This document shows positions 9,700 through 18,039 of a stretch of DNA of 18,039 bases, piece after piece (the stretch's first letter is position 1; every line of letters begins with the position of its first letter). A program made the position numbers and the translations under genes. The notes under the pieces were generated by a model. It ran no database searches, had not been told where the DNA came from, and saw only the letters and a list, made by a program, of their open reading frames with translations. The stretch is from Leucocoprinus leucothites (lineage: Eukaryota; Basidiomycota; Agaricomycetes; Agaricales; Agaricaceae), in assembly GCA_013368445.1 (NCBI GenBank), contig JAACJO010000092.1, positions 1 to 18,039 of the forward strand, given 5' to 3'.

Positions 9700-10384
9700 A
9701 TGTCTAGCAATGGTGGAATCTGGTTTGAGTAGGTGAAGGAGATCCAGTCAATAGCAAACTTGGCGACTGAGATGAAGGATTTGATAGGGATCCCATCACA
9801 CCTGAAAAGGGGTAACTAGCGGAATCTAATGGGCAAGAGAGCGGTCGAGGGCTTCACCAAGAGCATGCTCAAAGCGATTGGTTTCCCTGGCTGGAAGACT
9901 AGAAGCCTTGGCTCAGGCACAGTTTGAGAAGTATTATTCCACATGAGTTTTGACGTGAGGATGAGTGCAACGAAGAAACCTTGGTGAGTGCAGAGGAGAG
10001 GTGAAACTAGGGTAGATATCGGGGAAAGCGACATATCTCTTGGAGACGAGTGTCGCTTGGGCGCTCAGAGTTGTTTCTTGTCCATGCTCAATGGGGCATC
10101 TTGCCGGCGGATGTTCAGTAATGCAGATGGTTGAGGTAAGGTCCGAGGACAAAGGAACACTGGCAGTCTTGGGGCCACAAATCCTCCATTGGAGGTACTC
10201 TTTCTCGAGTTCCGTCACAAAGAGCAACTCTATGTACAAAGCCCTTGATGAGTACAATGGTACAGACGTCATTCCTGCAGCTAGATGGCAACGAGGATGG
10301 GAGGGAAACTGTTGGAGAGGTGTTCTTGAGGGCTGCCAAGGACAGCAGAGGGGATACTATCTTAGGGACGCCAGATCCCGCTGA
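9700..10384 (+). pseudogene. Stop-interrupted coding-like debris, family unknown
   Basis: From an ATG at 9700 one plus-strand frame reads MSSNGGIWFE, a TAG, then VKEIQSIANLATEMKDLIG, another TAG, then VEGFTKSMLKAIGFPGWKT before further stops. The segments look like protein but I recognise no family. At 10243 another frame contains ALDEYNGTD, nearly the same as the Walker B region of the NACHT gene at 15025 (GLDEYNGTD), without convincing flanking homology. It could be the remains of one or more genes or chance; the opposite strand is open at 9934-10272 with no recognisable content. Confidence 0.25.
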
Positions 10385-10921
10385 GTGTCTTAATGACATG
10401 ATCTGTGAGTGTTAGCTGGTCCAACCCAATGACAAAAATATCATGATATATTCAACTGGCTGACTCGCCCTATGGTCAGTTGTTTCTTTGAGTTGTCTCA
10501 GGGTAGTGGTGGAATGTCGGCGTTAGGGGACACGATGGATACTATGAACTCAATGTGCATTCAGAAGTAGCTTACATACAGTCCCTCATATACATATCGG
10601 TAAGTATCTAATTTAGGAGCATTGGCATACTTCTAAGGAATACAGTGGAAGTCGGGGCCTACAGATGGTGCGTCTTTCTAATCCCGAGAGAAGGGGGCTG
10701 CTCGAGAGAGAAGAAATTGAAGTAGAAGGTATATTGATTTGAGTAGAAGGAGATCTGATGGAAGGTGACCTGGAAGATGATTGGGATGAGAGGGGGTTTT
10801 AAGGCCGCCACCACGCTCAGGGGCGGGCAGCGGAGGGAGCCCGATGTGCGAGTGAGTGGGCAAAGCATGTATGAATTATTGAGTGGGGTGTATGAGGTTT
10901 GTTCAAAAAAATAAAGGCAGA
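10385..10921. other. No supportable gene; short coding-like patch near 10865
   Basis: Mostly featureless. A purine-rich stretch (about 10680-10800) leaves both strands open for 60 to 70 codons in low-complexity reading. Near 10863-10902 the plus strand reads SMYELLSGVYEVC, which may be an exon of the broken gene that follows, but no phase-consistent intron joins them. Confidence 0.3.
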
Positions 10922-11352
10922 GATGAGTTGGAGTTCAACGGATCAAGTTAGCGAATTTAAAAAGCAGAGGAGAAAGAGTCAGAGAAGACAGAAATGATGC
11001 TGATCAAAGAGGCTTGCTTGGTGGCGAGAATCAGCAAGAGTGCATGGAATACATTTTTACAGAAGGTTAGCGAACGTCCAAAGTCTAGAGACCTGGACAA
11101 TCCGATTGCATTGTCTTTCTGGAGAGCAGAAGACTTTGTAGGCTAGAACGACAGAAGATACATTGTGGACAAGGTTAGGGCATGCTTGGAGGAGGATGTT
11201 GGGTCTGTTTCGTGTCGGGAAGCATTGCGAAGGAGGCATTATAGGTGCCACATACCACTTGAAGTTGGCTCTGAGGCTGGGGAGTCACAAATGACAATCA
11301 GCCTTCGTCAAATCCACTTGGTGGAGAGTCAGCTTATTCAGTCGGCTTATGC
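10922..11352 (+). pseudogene. Fragment of an unknown helical, charged protein with one internal TAG
   Basis: One frame (codons starting at 10961) reads ESEKTEMMLIKEACLVARIS, KSAWNTFLQKVSERPKSRD and NPIALSFWRAEDFVG, hits a TAG at 11144-11146, and resumes in the same frame with NDRRYIVDKVRACLEEDVG and SREAL-like helices up to a strong GTGAGT donor at 11353. Upstream it is closed by stops at 10949 and 10958. The amphipathic, charged composition and the donor suggest a genuine exon that has decayed. I do not recognise the family; downstream exons were not found. Confidence 0.45.
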
Positions 11353-11945
11353 GTGAGTATTAGTTTAGTTTGATTCCATGTCTCTGCCCTTGGGGAAATG
11401 CGCCCCCCAATAGGCGTATGGGAGTCTAACGCCAAATATTTGGCTACCCACTAAAACTCAAAGCCCCAAGGCCCATTTTTTCAGGTATAGTGACCTTACC
11501 ATGTGCTTTGGGCCATACAATGTTTGTTAAACGGAGAAGGCAAGACTCACTAACTTGGGGAACATATTTTCTAGCAGCATTGGTAATGAAGTTCGGTTCG
11601 AGCTCACAACGCTTAATACCGTTGTGTTCATGTTGAGTTGTTGTTCCAGCTCAAGCTTAATACTTTTATCTGACTATTACCACCTTCTTTGTTTGATCTA
11701 TCAGCCAGAGCATTATCTCTCAAGTATCTTCAATATAGCGATTCTCCTATGGAGTTATTGAAGTACTCACTACTACTTGTCTACAAAAAGGTTTTTTGAT
11801 CATATTTAGAAGCGGGTCCCATCAGATCCCGGAGGTTAACCCGATGAGTAGCAGCTAGCACCGGAGTTCATCCTCGGCAGTCAACCGGCATTGAGGACAT
11901 GCCGCTTAGCCAGCAGAACTAATGATGGCCGTGCGGCACTAAATT
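11353..11945. other. Gene-free stretch
   Basis: Contains a C-rich patch (11403-11408) and an open frame at 11555-11761 whose product is hydrophobic and low in complexity with no homology I can see. Nothing else is supportable. Confidence 0.4.
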
Positions 11946-12176
11946 AACTTGCGAAAATTCGTCAACTTGTGAGAATTCGAGTGGTCAGAGAAGCAAGATG
12001 CGAAATTTTTATTCACGAGATGTCAAAATACAGAAGGTGTCAAATTTGGAACTTGTCAAACTTGTGACAGAAAGGTGTGCAATTTTATGTAGATGTCAAA
12101 TTTTTGATGTGCAACTTGCTGAACAAGGGCAAACGTGTTGCATTTTATTTTTTACACAGTATTTCGCCCATATAAT
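11946..12176. repeat. AT-rich block with short direct repeats where the kinase homology stops
   Basis: AACTTGCGAAAATTCG (11946-11961) is repeated with two changes at 11964-11979 as AACTTGTGAGAATTCG. Downstream, TGTCAAA occurs several times between 12019 and 12105, mixed with ACTTG. The block begins close to where the minus-strand kinase homology ends (12183), so it may be inserted DNA that replaced the rest of the kinase gene. No terminal inverted repeats or target duplications could be fixed by eye. Confidence 0.4.
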
Positions 12177-12182
12177 ACATAC

Positions 12183-13021
12183 CAGGGGCAGCCTCGGTGC
12201 CTCCGGATTTCGCTTCAAGTAATCACATACATGTCCTTCTTCCATCCATGGTGAAACGAGGCAAACGCGCCCGATAGATTCCTCCAAGTAGTATATTTCC
12301 GTAGAAAGGAAGAACATTCGGATGATAGAGTTGGCTCCACACAATGGCTTCTTTCGCAAAAGTCTGTGAGTGTGATTAGAGGGATGATTCACTCGAGGCA
12401 AACGGCGATGGACACTGGAGATTAAAACTCACAGCCGTCAACCGCTGAATATCTGAACTAGCGTAAACACGAGCGACCTTGAGACGCAGAGGATGCTGGT
12501 CATAGTAGCCCTTCCAAATCTCCCCAAACGATCCTGAAGCAAGTGGTTGCGGAACGTTGTTGATCCCTCGGAGTATCAGACATCTTGGATAGATCCCCGA
12601 TGCTTTGTAGAGGCGCGTCATGGCAATCACGACTGAGCGCCGGAGGCTTTCTGGCATGTCTTCATGATCTAATAGCCGTGCCAAATAATTAGGCAATAAC
12701 GCCGACAACGGAAAGCAACTTTAGTGATCTACTTTCTGCAGGATGTCGAGGGCTATCTCTGATTTTTGATCCCTTGACTCAAGTAAACGCTTGTACTGGG
12801 TCCTTTCCGTCACGATTTTCTCAATCATGTCCAGAACGCGCTAAATCGTAAATGATTGTCTTGAGTGGCGGAAGATGGAGTAAGGATAGTAGACTGACCT
12901 GTCTACTGGTGGGTGGCTCCGGTGAATCCCCGTTTCCTTCACTGGTAGCTAAGCCCAGCATTTGGCAAGGAACCGACATACCCTCTGTAACATTCAATTC
13001 GAGCCGTATTATAAATTCCAT
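12183..13021 (-). pseudogene. Truncated protein kinase, N-lobe only, with a frameshift
   Basis: Resembles the kinases expanded in Agaricomycetes. Probable exons: within 12899-13021 (MEFIIRLELN), 12733-12840 (helical, RVLDMIEKIVTERTQYKRLL), 12433-12668 and 12183-12363. The third has helical SLRRSVVIAMTRLYKASGIY, then the glycine loop PLASGSFGEIWKG and the beta-3 lysine in LRLKVARVY. The fourth carries FAKEAIVWSQLYHPNVLPFY, the alpha-C/beta-4 region, then RVCLVSPWMEEGHVCDYLK, the hinge. Between them the frame shifts by one base at a TTT run (12296-12298; AAA on the coding strand); dropping one base restores the frame and gives phase 0 to the GTATGT donor at 12182. The junction between exons two and three also misses phase by one. 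No HRD catalytic loop or DFG motif follows, so the product could not be an active kinase. I see no sign of retrocopying: introns are kept. Confidence 0.75.
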
Positions 13022-13067
13022 CAGTCCCTAAAACCATGTCAACTATTCTGCGATTTTTATCAAATTG

Positions 13068-13733
13068 TTAGCTTGGTTCACTGACGTCAGGAAAAATACC
13101 ACATTCTGCGATGACGACTTTTTTCGAGATTCTCCCTCGCTGGGAACCAACGCCCTCGATTTTCTTGATCATATCCATTCCGTCGATTGCCTCGCCCTAG
13201 GAGGGGTAAAGTCCACGATGACATGGAAATCCAGCCTCATACTTACCACAGACGACATTCCTCTCATCAAATTGGTGAGTAGGTGCCGTAGTGATGAAAA
13301 ACTGGGAACCCTTGATATTCTTCCCGAAAGCAACCATAGACAATGTTCCTGGTTTGCCGTGTCCGAGTGTGAAGTTCTTAGCTGAATATGTTCATCTTTA
13401 GTACTCCCTTTGCTGAACTCTTCTAATGACGGATCTCATCTGGGATGGTTTTGATTCCTGCGTCCTAGTTGCGACCAAAGTACCCGCCAAATAACGCTTG
13501 TCCGGGATGTATTCCATGAAATCTGTTCCCTTTGTATCCAAAGCCATGTTCTCCGGTCGACGATTCACGAAAGTTTCGCGTTGCTTTTGGGACGATGTCG
13601 TCGAAGAGTTTGAATGCGATGCGTCCGGTGGGTTTACCGTCAATGGTAATGTCGAACTGCGCATAAGGTGAGTGTGGCGTTGAATCAAATCGGACACTTG
13701 GTCTGAGAGACCACATACGAAGACATTGGCCAT
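13068..13733 (-). pseudogene. Cyclophilin-type peptidyl-prolyl isomerase, degenerate
   Basis: Cyclophilins catalyse cis-trans isomerisation of proline bonds. Start ATG at 13733 (MANVF), 62-base intron 13657-13718 (GTATGT...CAG), then FDITIDGKPTGRIAFKLF, RNFRESSTGEHGFGYKGNRF and HGIHPGQALFGGYFGRN to a TAG at 13465. Homology resumes in another frame with NFTLGHGKPGTLSMV and KGSQFFITTAPTHQFDERNV (about 13257-13385). After a 60-base intron (13197-13256, GTAAGT...TAG) follow EAIDGMDMIKKIEGVG and SKKVVIAECGIFPD to TAA at 13068; that splice is one base out of phase. The catalytic arginine of the family motif FHR is glycine (FHG) and the active-site tryptophan position reads Q. At least two frame breaks and a stop make a functional enzyme unlikely. 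Full domain length (about 165 residues) is still recognisable. Confidence 0.82.
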
Positions 13734-13869
13734 GCCAACGAGTGTTGGTGGAACTAATCGATGGAGCCACCGGCAGGTGCCTGTTCGGCACTTAGGAGGC
13801 TCAATTCAGTGAACCTCGTGGTCGATATCAGAAAGAAAAGTCATATTGGCACATGATGATAAAGCTTAC

Positions 13870-14141
13870 ACTTGAAATCAGCGCTTGTTCGGAGGGAGAT
13901 GTGACAGTAAGAGTGGTCGCCAAATTTCTTCGAGATTTCTTGATTTTCAGCGTGGATGGTCAAGCCGCCTAGGCTAGAATAGAAAAAAGTAGGAATCAGG
14001 GATAGGTGTTTGGACTACATATGGTACGAGACATTAGGTTCTGTGAACACTTTGATTTGAAATCAAGAGCATTGGAGAGTGATTTCAGCGAGCAAAGGAC
14101 GTTGTTGATGGCGGGCACGTGGGTTGCTAATTTCGTCACAC
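13870..14141 (-). other. Two coding-like segments upstream of the cyclophilin relic
   Basis: On the minus strand 14028-14141 reads VTKLATHVPAINNVLCSLKS and LSNALDFKSKCSQN after a CTTCTACAG acceptor, and 13870-13968 reads GLTIHAENQEISKKFGDHSY and CHISLRTSADFK before a GTAAGC donor; a 59-base intron (13969-14027) joins them in phase. The composition is protein-like but the family is unknown. No start or end exon was fixed; a link to the cyclophilin exon below is possible in frame but is not supported by domain logic. 14142-14336 shows nothing else. Confidence 0.4.
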
Positions 14142-14336
14142 CTGTAGAAGTTTAGAACATGATGCTGTGCCTCTATGTTAGACAGCCACATTCCAATAGC
14201 ATAATAATGTTGTATAGTTCTCTCAAACCCCGTCACTCCTCAGAATACCTCCAGCAGTAGGTCCCTCGAGAAAGAGCTTAGGTACCGTTCTCGACCACTT
14301 TGTCACGGATTGAATCATTAAGCCAAATTTCCTCTA

Positions 14337-16552
14337 GGGGTTCAGGAATCAACTGTCAACGGACAACGACCCACGACAAACGCACCCACGGGATCCTTCC
14401 ATGGGGCACATCACTTCGCACAGCATAATCTGACCTTCATCGACTCTATGCAACTCCATCAGGCGAATGTCATCCCAGGACAACGTTCGGGTTTGTATTT
14501 CGGTTATTATCACGATAAGTCTTAACATGAATTCTCTAGGCATGGCCATCGTCCTCGACAGGACAATAAATGACGTCTTCCACGACTCTTCCACTCACAA
14601 GCCAGCATGTCATGCTGGTCCACGAGTAGAGCTTATTGACGAGGGCGCCGATTGGGGAAGAGGCGCTTCAGATCCTGATAAGGCCCTTTTGTGGGTAGAC
14701 GGTCCTGCTGGTGTTGGAAAGTCCTCTGTTGGCCAATAATGTGCCAAAATATTGGGCAAGGAGAATAGGCTCGGTGCAGCCGTCCTCCTTTCTCGACCAA
14801 ACGGAAGAGATGACCCGAGCCGACTCTTTATGCCCATTGCGCACAGACTCGCAACCCAGGTCAATCTTTATGGAGAAATAGTTGAACAACGCACCCAGAA
14901 GGACCCGACTGTCGTCACATTATCTATGCAGAACCAGTTCCGTGAGCTTCTAGAGCGCCCACTTCAAGTGCTTGGAGAATCCCACCATTTGACGGCGATC
15001 GAAGGGAGGGTGATTGTTATCGACGGCTTGGATGAATACAACGGCACAGATGGCGGGGGAACGCTGGGGAGACCCACCGCGACGTCAATTTCGTTGCGAC
15101 GTCTGTGCATGCCCAAGGTACACCCTTCCGGTGGATGATCCTTAGCCGCTCGGAGCCGAGCATCGTTGCCGCCTTCAAAGACGCCCAAGTGTTATCTATT
15201 ACTATCCACGAGCCGCTTCGTATTTCACGTGAGATTGACAACGAAATCGAGCATATTATCAAGGATTTTACGAGGATTGGCAAGGAATCGGGCCTGTTAT
15301 CGTCTTGGTTCTCTGAAAAAGATGTGGAAACCCTGGTTGATCTCTGTGCTGGCCTCTGGGCCTATGAAGCGACGATTGTTCGCTTCATTGCCATGTGGAA
15401 TTCTTCCGGCCCGGCATCTCAGCTTCGAATATTTCTAGATTTCGCAGCACGACAACGAGCGACTGGCGATAATCCCTTGGCGGCACTTGATGCCTTCTAC
15501 ACTCTCATCGTGAACTCCGTGCCAACCAAAACCTTCCTGATCGCGCAGCGTATTATTATTCTTGCAGCGGACGACATAAACCAGGTATTATACCTGTCCT
15601 ATATCCTCGGGATTTCTGAAGCAGAAATTGAATATGCGCGTGCAACCCTGCATGCTGTTCTCGATATTCGGATAGCACGTCGCAAGGTCACCTTTCACCA
15701 TGCTTCATTTACGGACTATATCAAAGATCGTGAACGATCAGGAGATCTGTGCGTCTCGGGGCAGGTTGAGAAAGCCTTCTGGCAGGACACGATGAAGCGG
15801 ATGTTGGAAGTTGTATGTGCACGCCAAAAAGGTAAGCGGTCTTTTTTGTACGATCAATCTGCTCTTGTACAACTGAATCTAGGAGAGTGGATAGATAATG
15901 CCCCAAGCTTTAGAATTGTTATTAAGCATATTTTCGTGGCCGTCATTACGGTAGTCTGCTCAAGCGACTGGCGCACAGATGAAGCGGTAATAGCTCTCAT
16001 CGTAATTATGATTTCAATACGGTCCTTCGTACGTTCATCAATAGCCGGGCATCGGAAAGCTCTACCTTGGCATTTGCAAGTCTGAGGGATAGCCCCAACA
16101 CTTATTCCCTCTCTGTGATTGATGAATTCTTCAAGGTACTGCCTATTTCTTGTCATTTCTTATTCACCTACTAACAAATGTCACAGGCACTCAAGGATCT
16201 TTTAAGACCACTTCTCCGACCTTGCTACAATCCCTTTATTCACCTCAACTCTTTAAAACTACTCAAACTTATCAATGAGGATCCAAACGTATCAGATGAG
16301 ACTATTTCGGATAGCTGTGAGTGTCGGAATTTTGACCTAATCCCAGTATCTCATTCTTCCTTATCAGCCGCTATAGCGGCAAATCAGCATCAAAAGCAGG
16401 CCCCCTTCATTTTAGGACGAGGAAAGACAAAAGTTCTCTTGTGGGTTTGCGATAACAAAGGCAAAGCACGCAGCTACAAGACAAACGACGTTCATACCCG
16501 CGAGAATAATAATAACACCATACCCTTCCTTCTCGCAGCTTCTTCGCAATAG
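14337..16552 (+). pseudogene. NACHT-type P-loop NTPase (fungal NLR-like), with stop and frameshifts
   Basis: NACHT NTPases are signal-transducing ATPases, many in fungi tied to nonself recognition. Exon from the acceptor before 14337 to 14490 encodes GAHHFAQHNLTFIDSMQLHQ; intron 14491-14539; then FHDSSTHKPACHAGPRVEL and Walker A GPAGVGKSS (14701-14727). An in-frame TAA (14737-14739) follows directly, after which the same frame continues with AAVLLSRPNGRDDPSRLF and Walker B VIVIDGLDEYNG (15010-15045). At a run of five G (15055-15059) the frame shifts; the next frame gives FRWMILSRSEP, then the helical ARC-like part to RRKVTFHHASFTDYIKDRE. Introns 15832-15882 and 16136-16186 are well formed, but between them the open frame ends at TGA 16083, while the frame leading to the last exon (16187-16552, TAG) is a different one with a TGA at 15980. 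No WD40, ankyrin or TPR repeats are visible. The first exon was not found. At least three defects argue for a pseudogene; the G-run could be an assembly error. Confidence 0.82.
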
Positions 16553-17245
16553 TTACCGTCAAGGACAGTATATTCAATTTATTAATTAATTCGATTAGTG
16601 TACCATGCGATATGAAACCCGCCTGAAGGTCTCCCGTTGATGCTTTGGATCGAGGTATATAAACCCTCACCTTGAACACTTGAGCTCGTAGAAGGACAGT
16701 GGTGGACAGGGACATTGTTCGGCCGTCCTCAGTGTGGAATTCTCGTCAGTCATTGATCGTCGATCTTGTTCACGATCGCATTGGTAGTGTGCCCCAAGCC
16801 AGGGTGCCTGCGTGTATCCCAGTAATCACTAGAAATAAACAATAGACTTCAACGTCAACGTATGAGGGCTGCTGTCAAGCGGTTACCTGCCATACGCCCC
16901 CCCCCTCCCCCCCCCCTACAGCTTAATTAGAAAACATTGACACGAGGTTGAAGCAGCTAGTCGCTGATTTAGAATAAATCATATTTCATCCCACTTAAGT
17001 TCGGAGGAGCGATAGGATTTGTCGCCCGTCAAAGGATATGAATTGTGAAGATAAAGGCACTGTGATAGAATTGAATACGAGCATCAGTATTCAACGTTCA
17101 ACGTTCAGATCATCGCGGGATCGGTCAGTGATGTCATTAGCTCAGTGATTGAGGTCAACAGCCTCTTCCTGACCTCGTTTGCGGCTTGCTCGTTCAGCAT
17201 TTATATCTGGGGGTCTGGAAGAACTTTTCATGACATAGAGCAAAA
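16553..17245. other. Intergenic, with C-tract and an orphan TATA box
   Basis: TATATAAA at 16656-16663 reads as a plus-strand TATA box, but no convincing plus-strand gene follows. 16897-16916 is a nearly pure C tract (C9, T, C10). The minus-strand open frame at 16407-16715 overlaps the end of the NACHT relic and is not protein-like. Nothing else is recognised. Confidence 0.4.
16897..16916. repeat. C-rich mononucleotide tract
   Basis: Nine C, one T, ten C. Such a tract is prone to length errors in sequencing and slippage in replication, and could form an i-motif, or a G-quadruplex on the other strand. Confidence 0.9.
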
Positions 17246-17560
17246 TCAAGCAATACAAATCATCAATTCAATCACAAGCCAACAAGTATACAGTACACAG
17301 CTGAGTCGAAACTGAGACAACTCGGTCAGGCCTTGGGGAAGAAGCATAAGTTGCTTAGATGCAGCAACGTTGGCCGCTGATGCACCCGGTGTCCCAAAAA
17401 CAGAACGCCAGGGGGGACTACCGCCGCTCGGGCAGCTGCCCCAGACACACCTGGCCGGCCTAACACCGAGGCGTTGGTCCTGGCAAGACAAAGCGGCGCT
17501 GCCGTCAACACAAATGGTGACAATGGCAACAGCAGCCGTAGCGAGAGTGACAAATTTCAT
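17246..17560 (-). CDS. Possible small secreted protein
   Basis: Open frame of 104 residues starting MKFVTLATAAVAIVTICVDG. The first 23 residues form a basic n-region, a hydrophobic core and an A-rich end (GSAALS) fitting a secretory signal peptide. The rest has cysteines in SCQDQ, ARCVWGSC and near the end (LSCVLYTC), which would suit a small cysteine-containing secreted protein. Against it, the C-terminal 15 residues are hydrophobic and the +1 frame is also open through the same stretch, so a frameshift or an unseen intron cannot be excluded. Family not recognised. Confidence 0.4.
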   Translation of the reverse strand: MKFVTLATAAVAIVTICVDGSAALSCQDQRLGVRPARCVWGSCPSGGSPPWRSVFGTPGASAANVAASKQLMLLPQGLTELSQFRLSCVLYTCWLVIELMICIA

Positions 17561-18039
17561 TGTCTACAGGTTGAAAAACGTGATTAATCCCCCATTCTAC
17601 AGAGTCGCGAGTACTGAGGGACATACTTTGAGTACAAGAGTTCAAAGGGGTTCAAGCGAAGTATTGGGAACGAAGCGTAGTCGATATCGATACCTAGATG
17701 TGAATGGAAGTCACGAATGAGCAAACACATCGAGGAGAGCGTAAGAGAGATATTGGAACTGACTGTAGAGATGTGCCGAAGCTGAACTCTGCTTCAAAGC
17801 TTCCCAGTAGAAAGTGCTTTTATACAATTTACAAACCTACAATACCCAGAAACAGAATGCTTCAAACCATAGGTAGCGAATTCATTGGATTTGATAGAAA
17901 TCTGCCTCCTTCTTACGAATGACATTGTGGGGAGTACCAAGCATCTCTTGGTATGCTTCTCCACCTTCTATCCGATGCTTATGGGCATGCAAAGCTTCAT
18001 TTGCAGTTAGAAGAGTTCAATTGTAGAGAACGATCATTA
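17561..18039. other. Right flank, no gene supported
   Basis: A perfect 7-base inverted repeat with a 5-base loop (TACCAAG 17935-17941, CTTGGTA 17947-17953) is the only structure noted. The plus-strand open frames at 17370-17720 and 17704-17922 do not look like proteins and lack splice or domain support. Confidence 0.35.

Noticed and set aside
9934..10399. Minus-strand ORFs of 94 and 112 codons
   Set aside because: No domains, no splice support, odd composition; the plus strand has somewhat more protein-like fragments.
17935..17953. Hairpin as a terminator or RNA gene
   Set aside because: A 7-base stem is short, no gene ends nearby, and fungal polymerase II does not use such terminators.
1..18039. 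tRNA, rRNA, CRISPR array, complete transposon or viral gene
   Set aside because: No cloverleaf with a T-loop motif, no spaced repeat array, and no reverse transcriptase, integrase, DDE transposase or capsid motif was seen on either strand.

Overview
The window looks like nuclear DNA of a filamentous basidiomycete, most likely an Agaricomycete. Genes are cut by many short introns (47 to 69 bases; GTRNGY-type donors, CTRAY-like branch sites, YAG acceptors), and the families present (NACHT NTPase, Spt5-like KOW protein, orphan protein kinase, cyclophilin, small orphan proteins) are ones such fungi amplify. The species cannot be named from sequence alone. All gene models were assembled by hand by joining splice-consistent open segments; none was tested against transcripts or databases.

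Layout. 1-365: a short AT-rich tandem repeat and noncoding DNA. 366-3845 (minus): two multi-exon orphan genes, or one gene of about 916 codons. The upstream part has a Cys-rich N-terminus and a basic nuclear-localisation-like patch; the downstream part ends in a Ser/Thr/Gly-rich linker and a J-domain-like HPD segment. All exon phases fit and nothing is broken. 4865-5482 (minus): a splice-consistent orphan gene of 150 residues. 5700-5965: a repeat-rich intergenic stretch with three CACGTG palindromes, before a TATA box. 6155-9456 (plus): an Spt5-like gene (acidic N-terminus, NGN-like and KOW domains) in which all eight exons stay in phase but three in-frame stops occur, all TGA. 9700-11352 (plus): stop-interrupted coding-like debris. 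12183-13021 (minus): a protein kinase fragment cut off before the catalytic loop and carrying a frameshift. 13068-13733 (minus): a cyclophilin with disrupted frames and a lost catalytic arginine. 14337-16552 (plus): a NACHT NTPase with an in-frame TAA, a G-run frameshift and a broken C-terminal part. 16553-18039: a C-rich tract and a possible small secreted protein.

Overall, every gene assignable to a conserved family is damaged, while the orphan genes at the left are intact. I read this as an accessory region collecting decaying copies of expanded families. I find no tRNA, rRNA, CRISPR array, complete transposon or viral gene.
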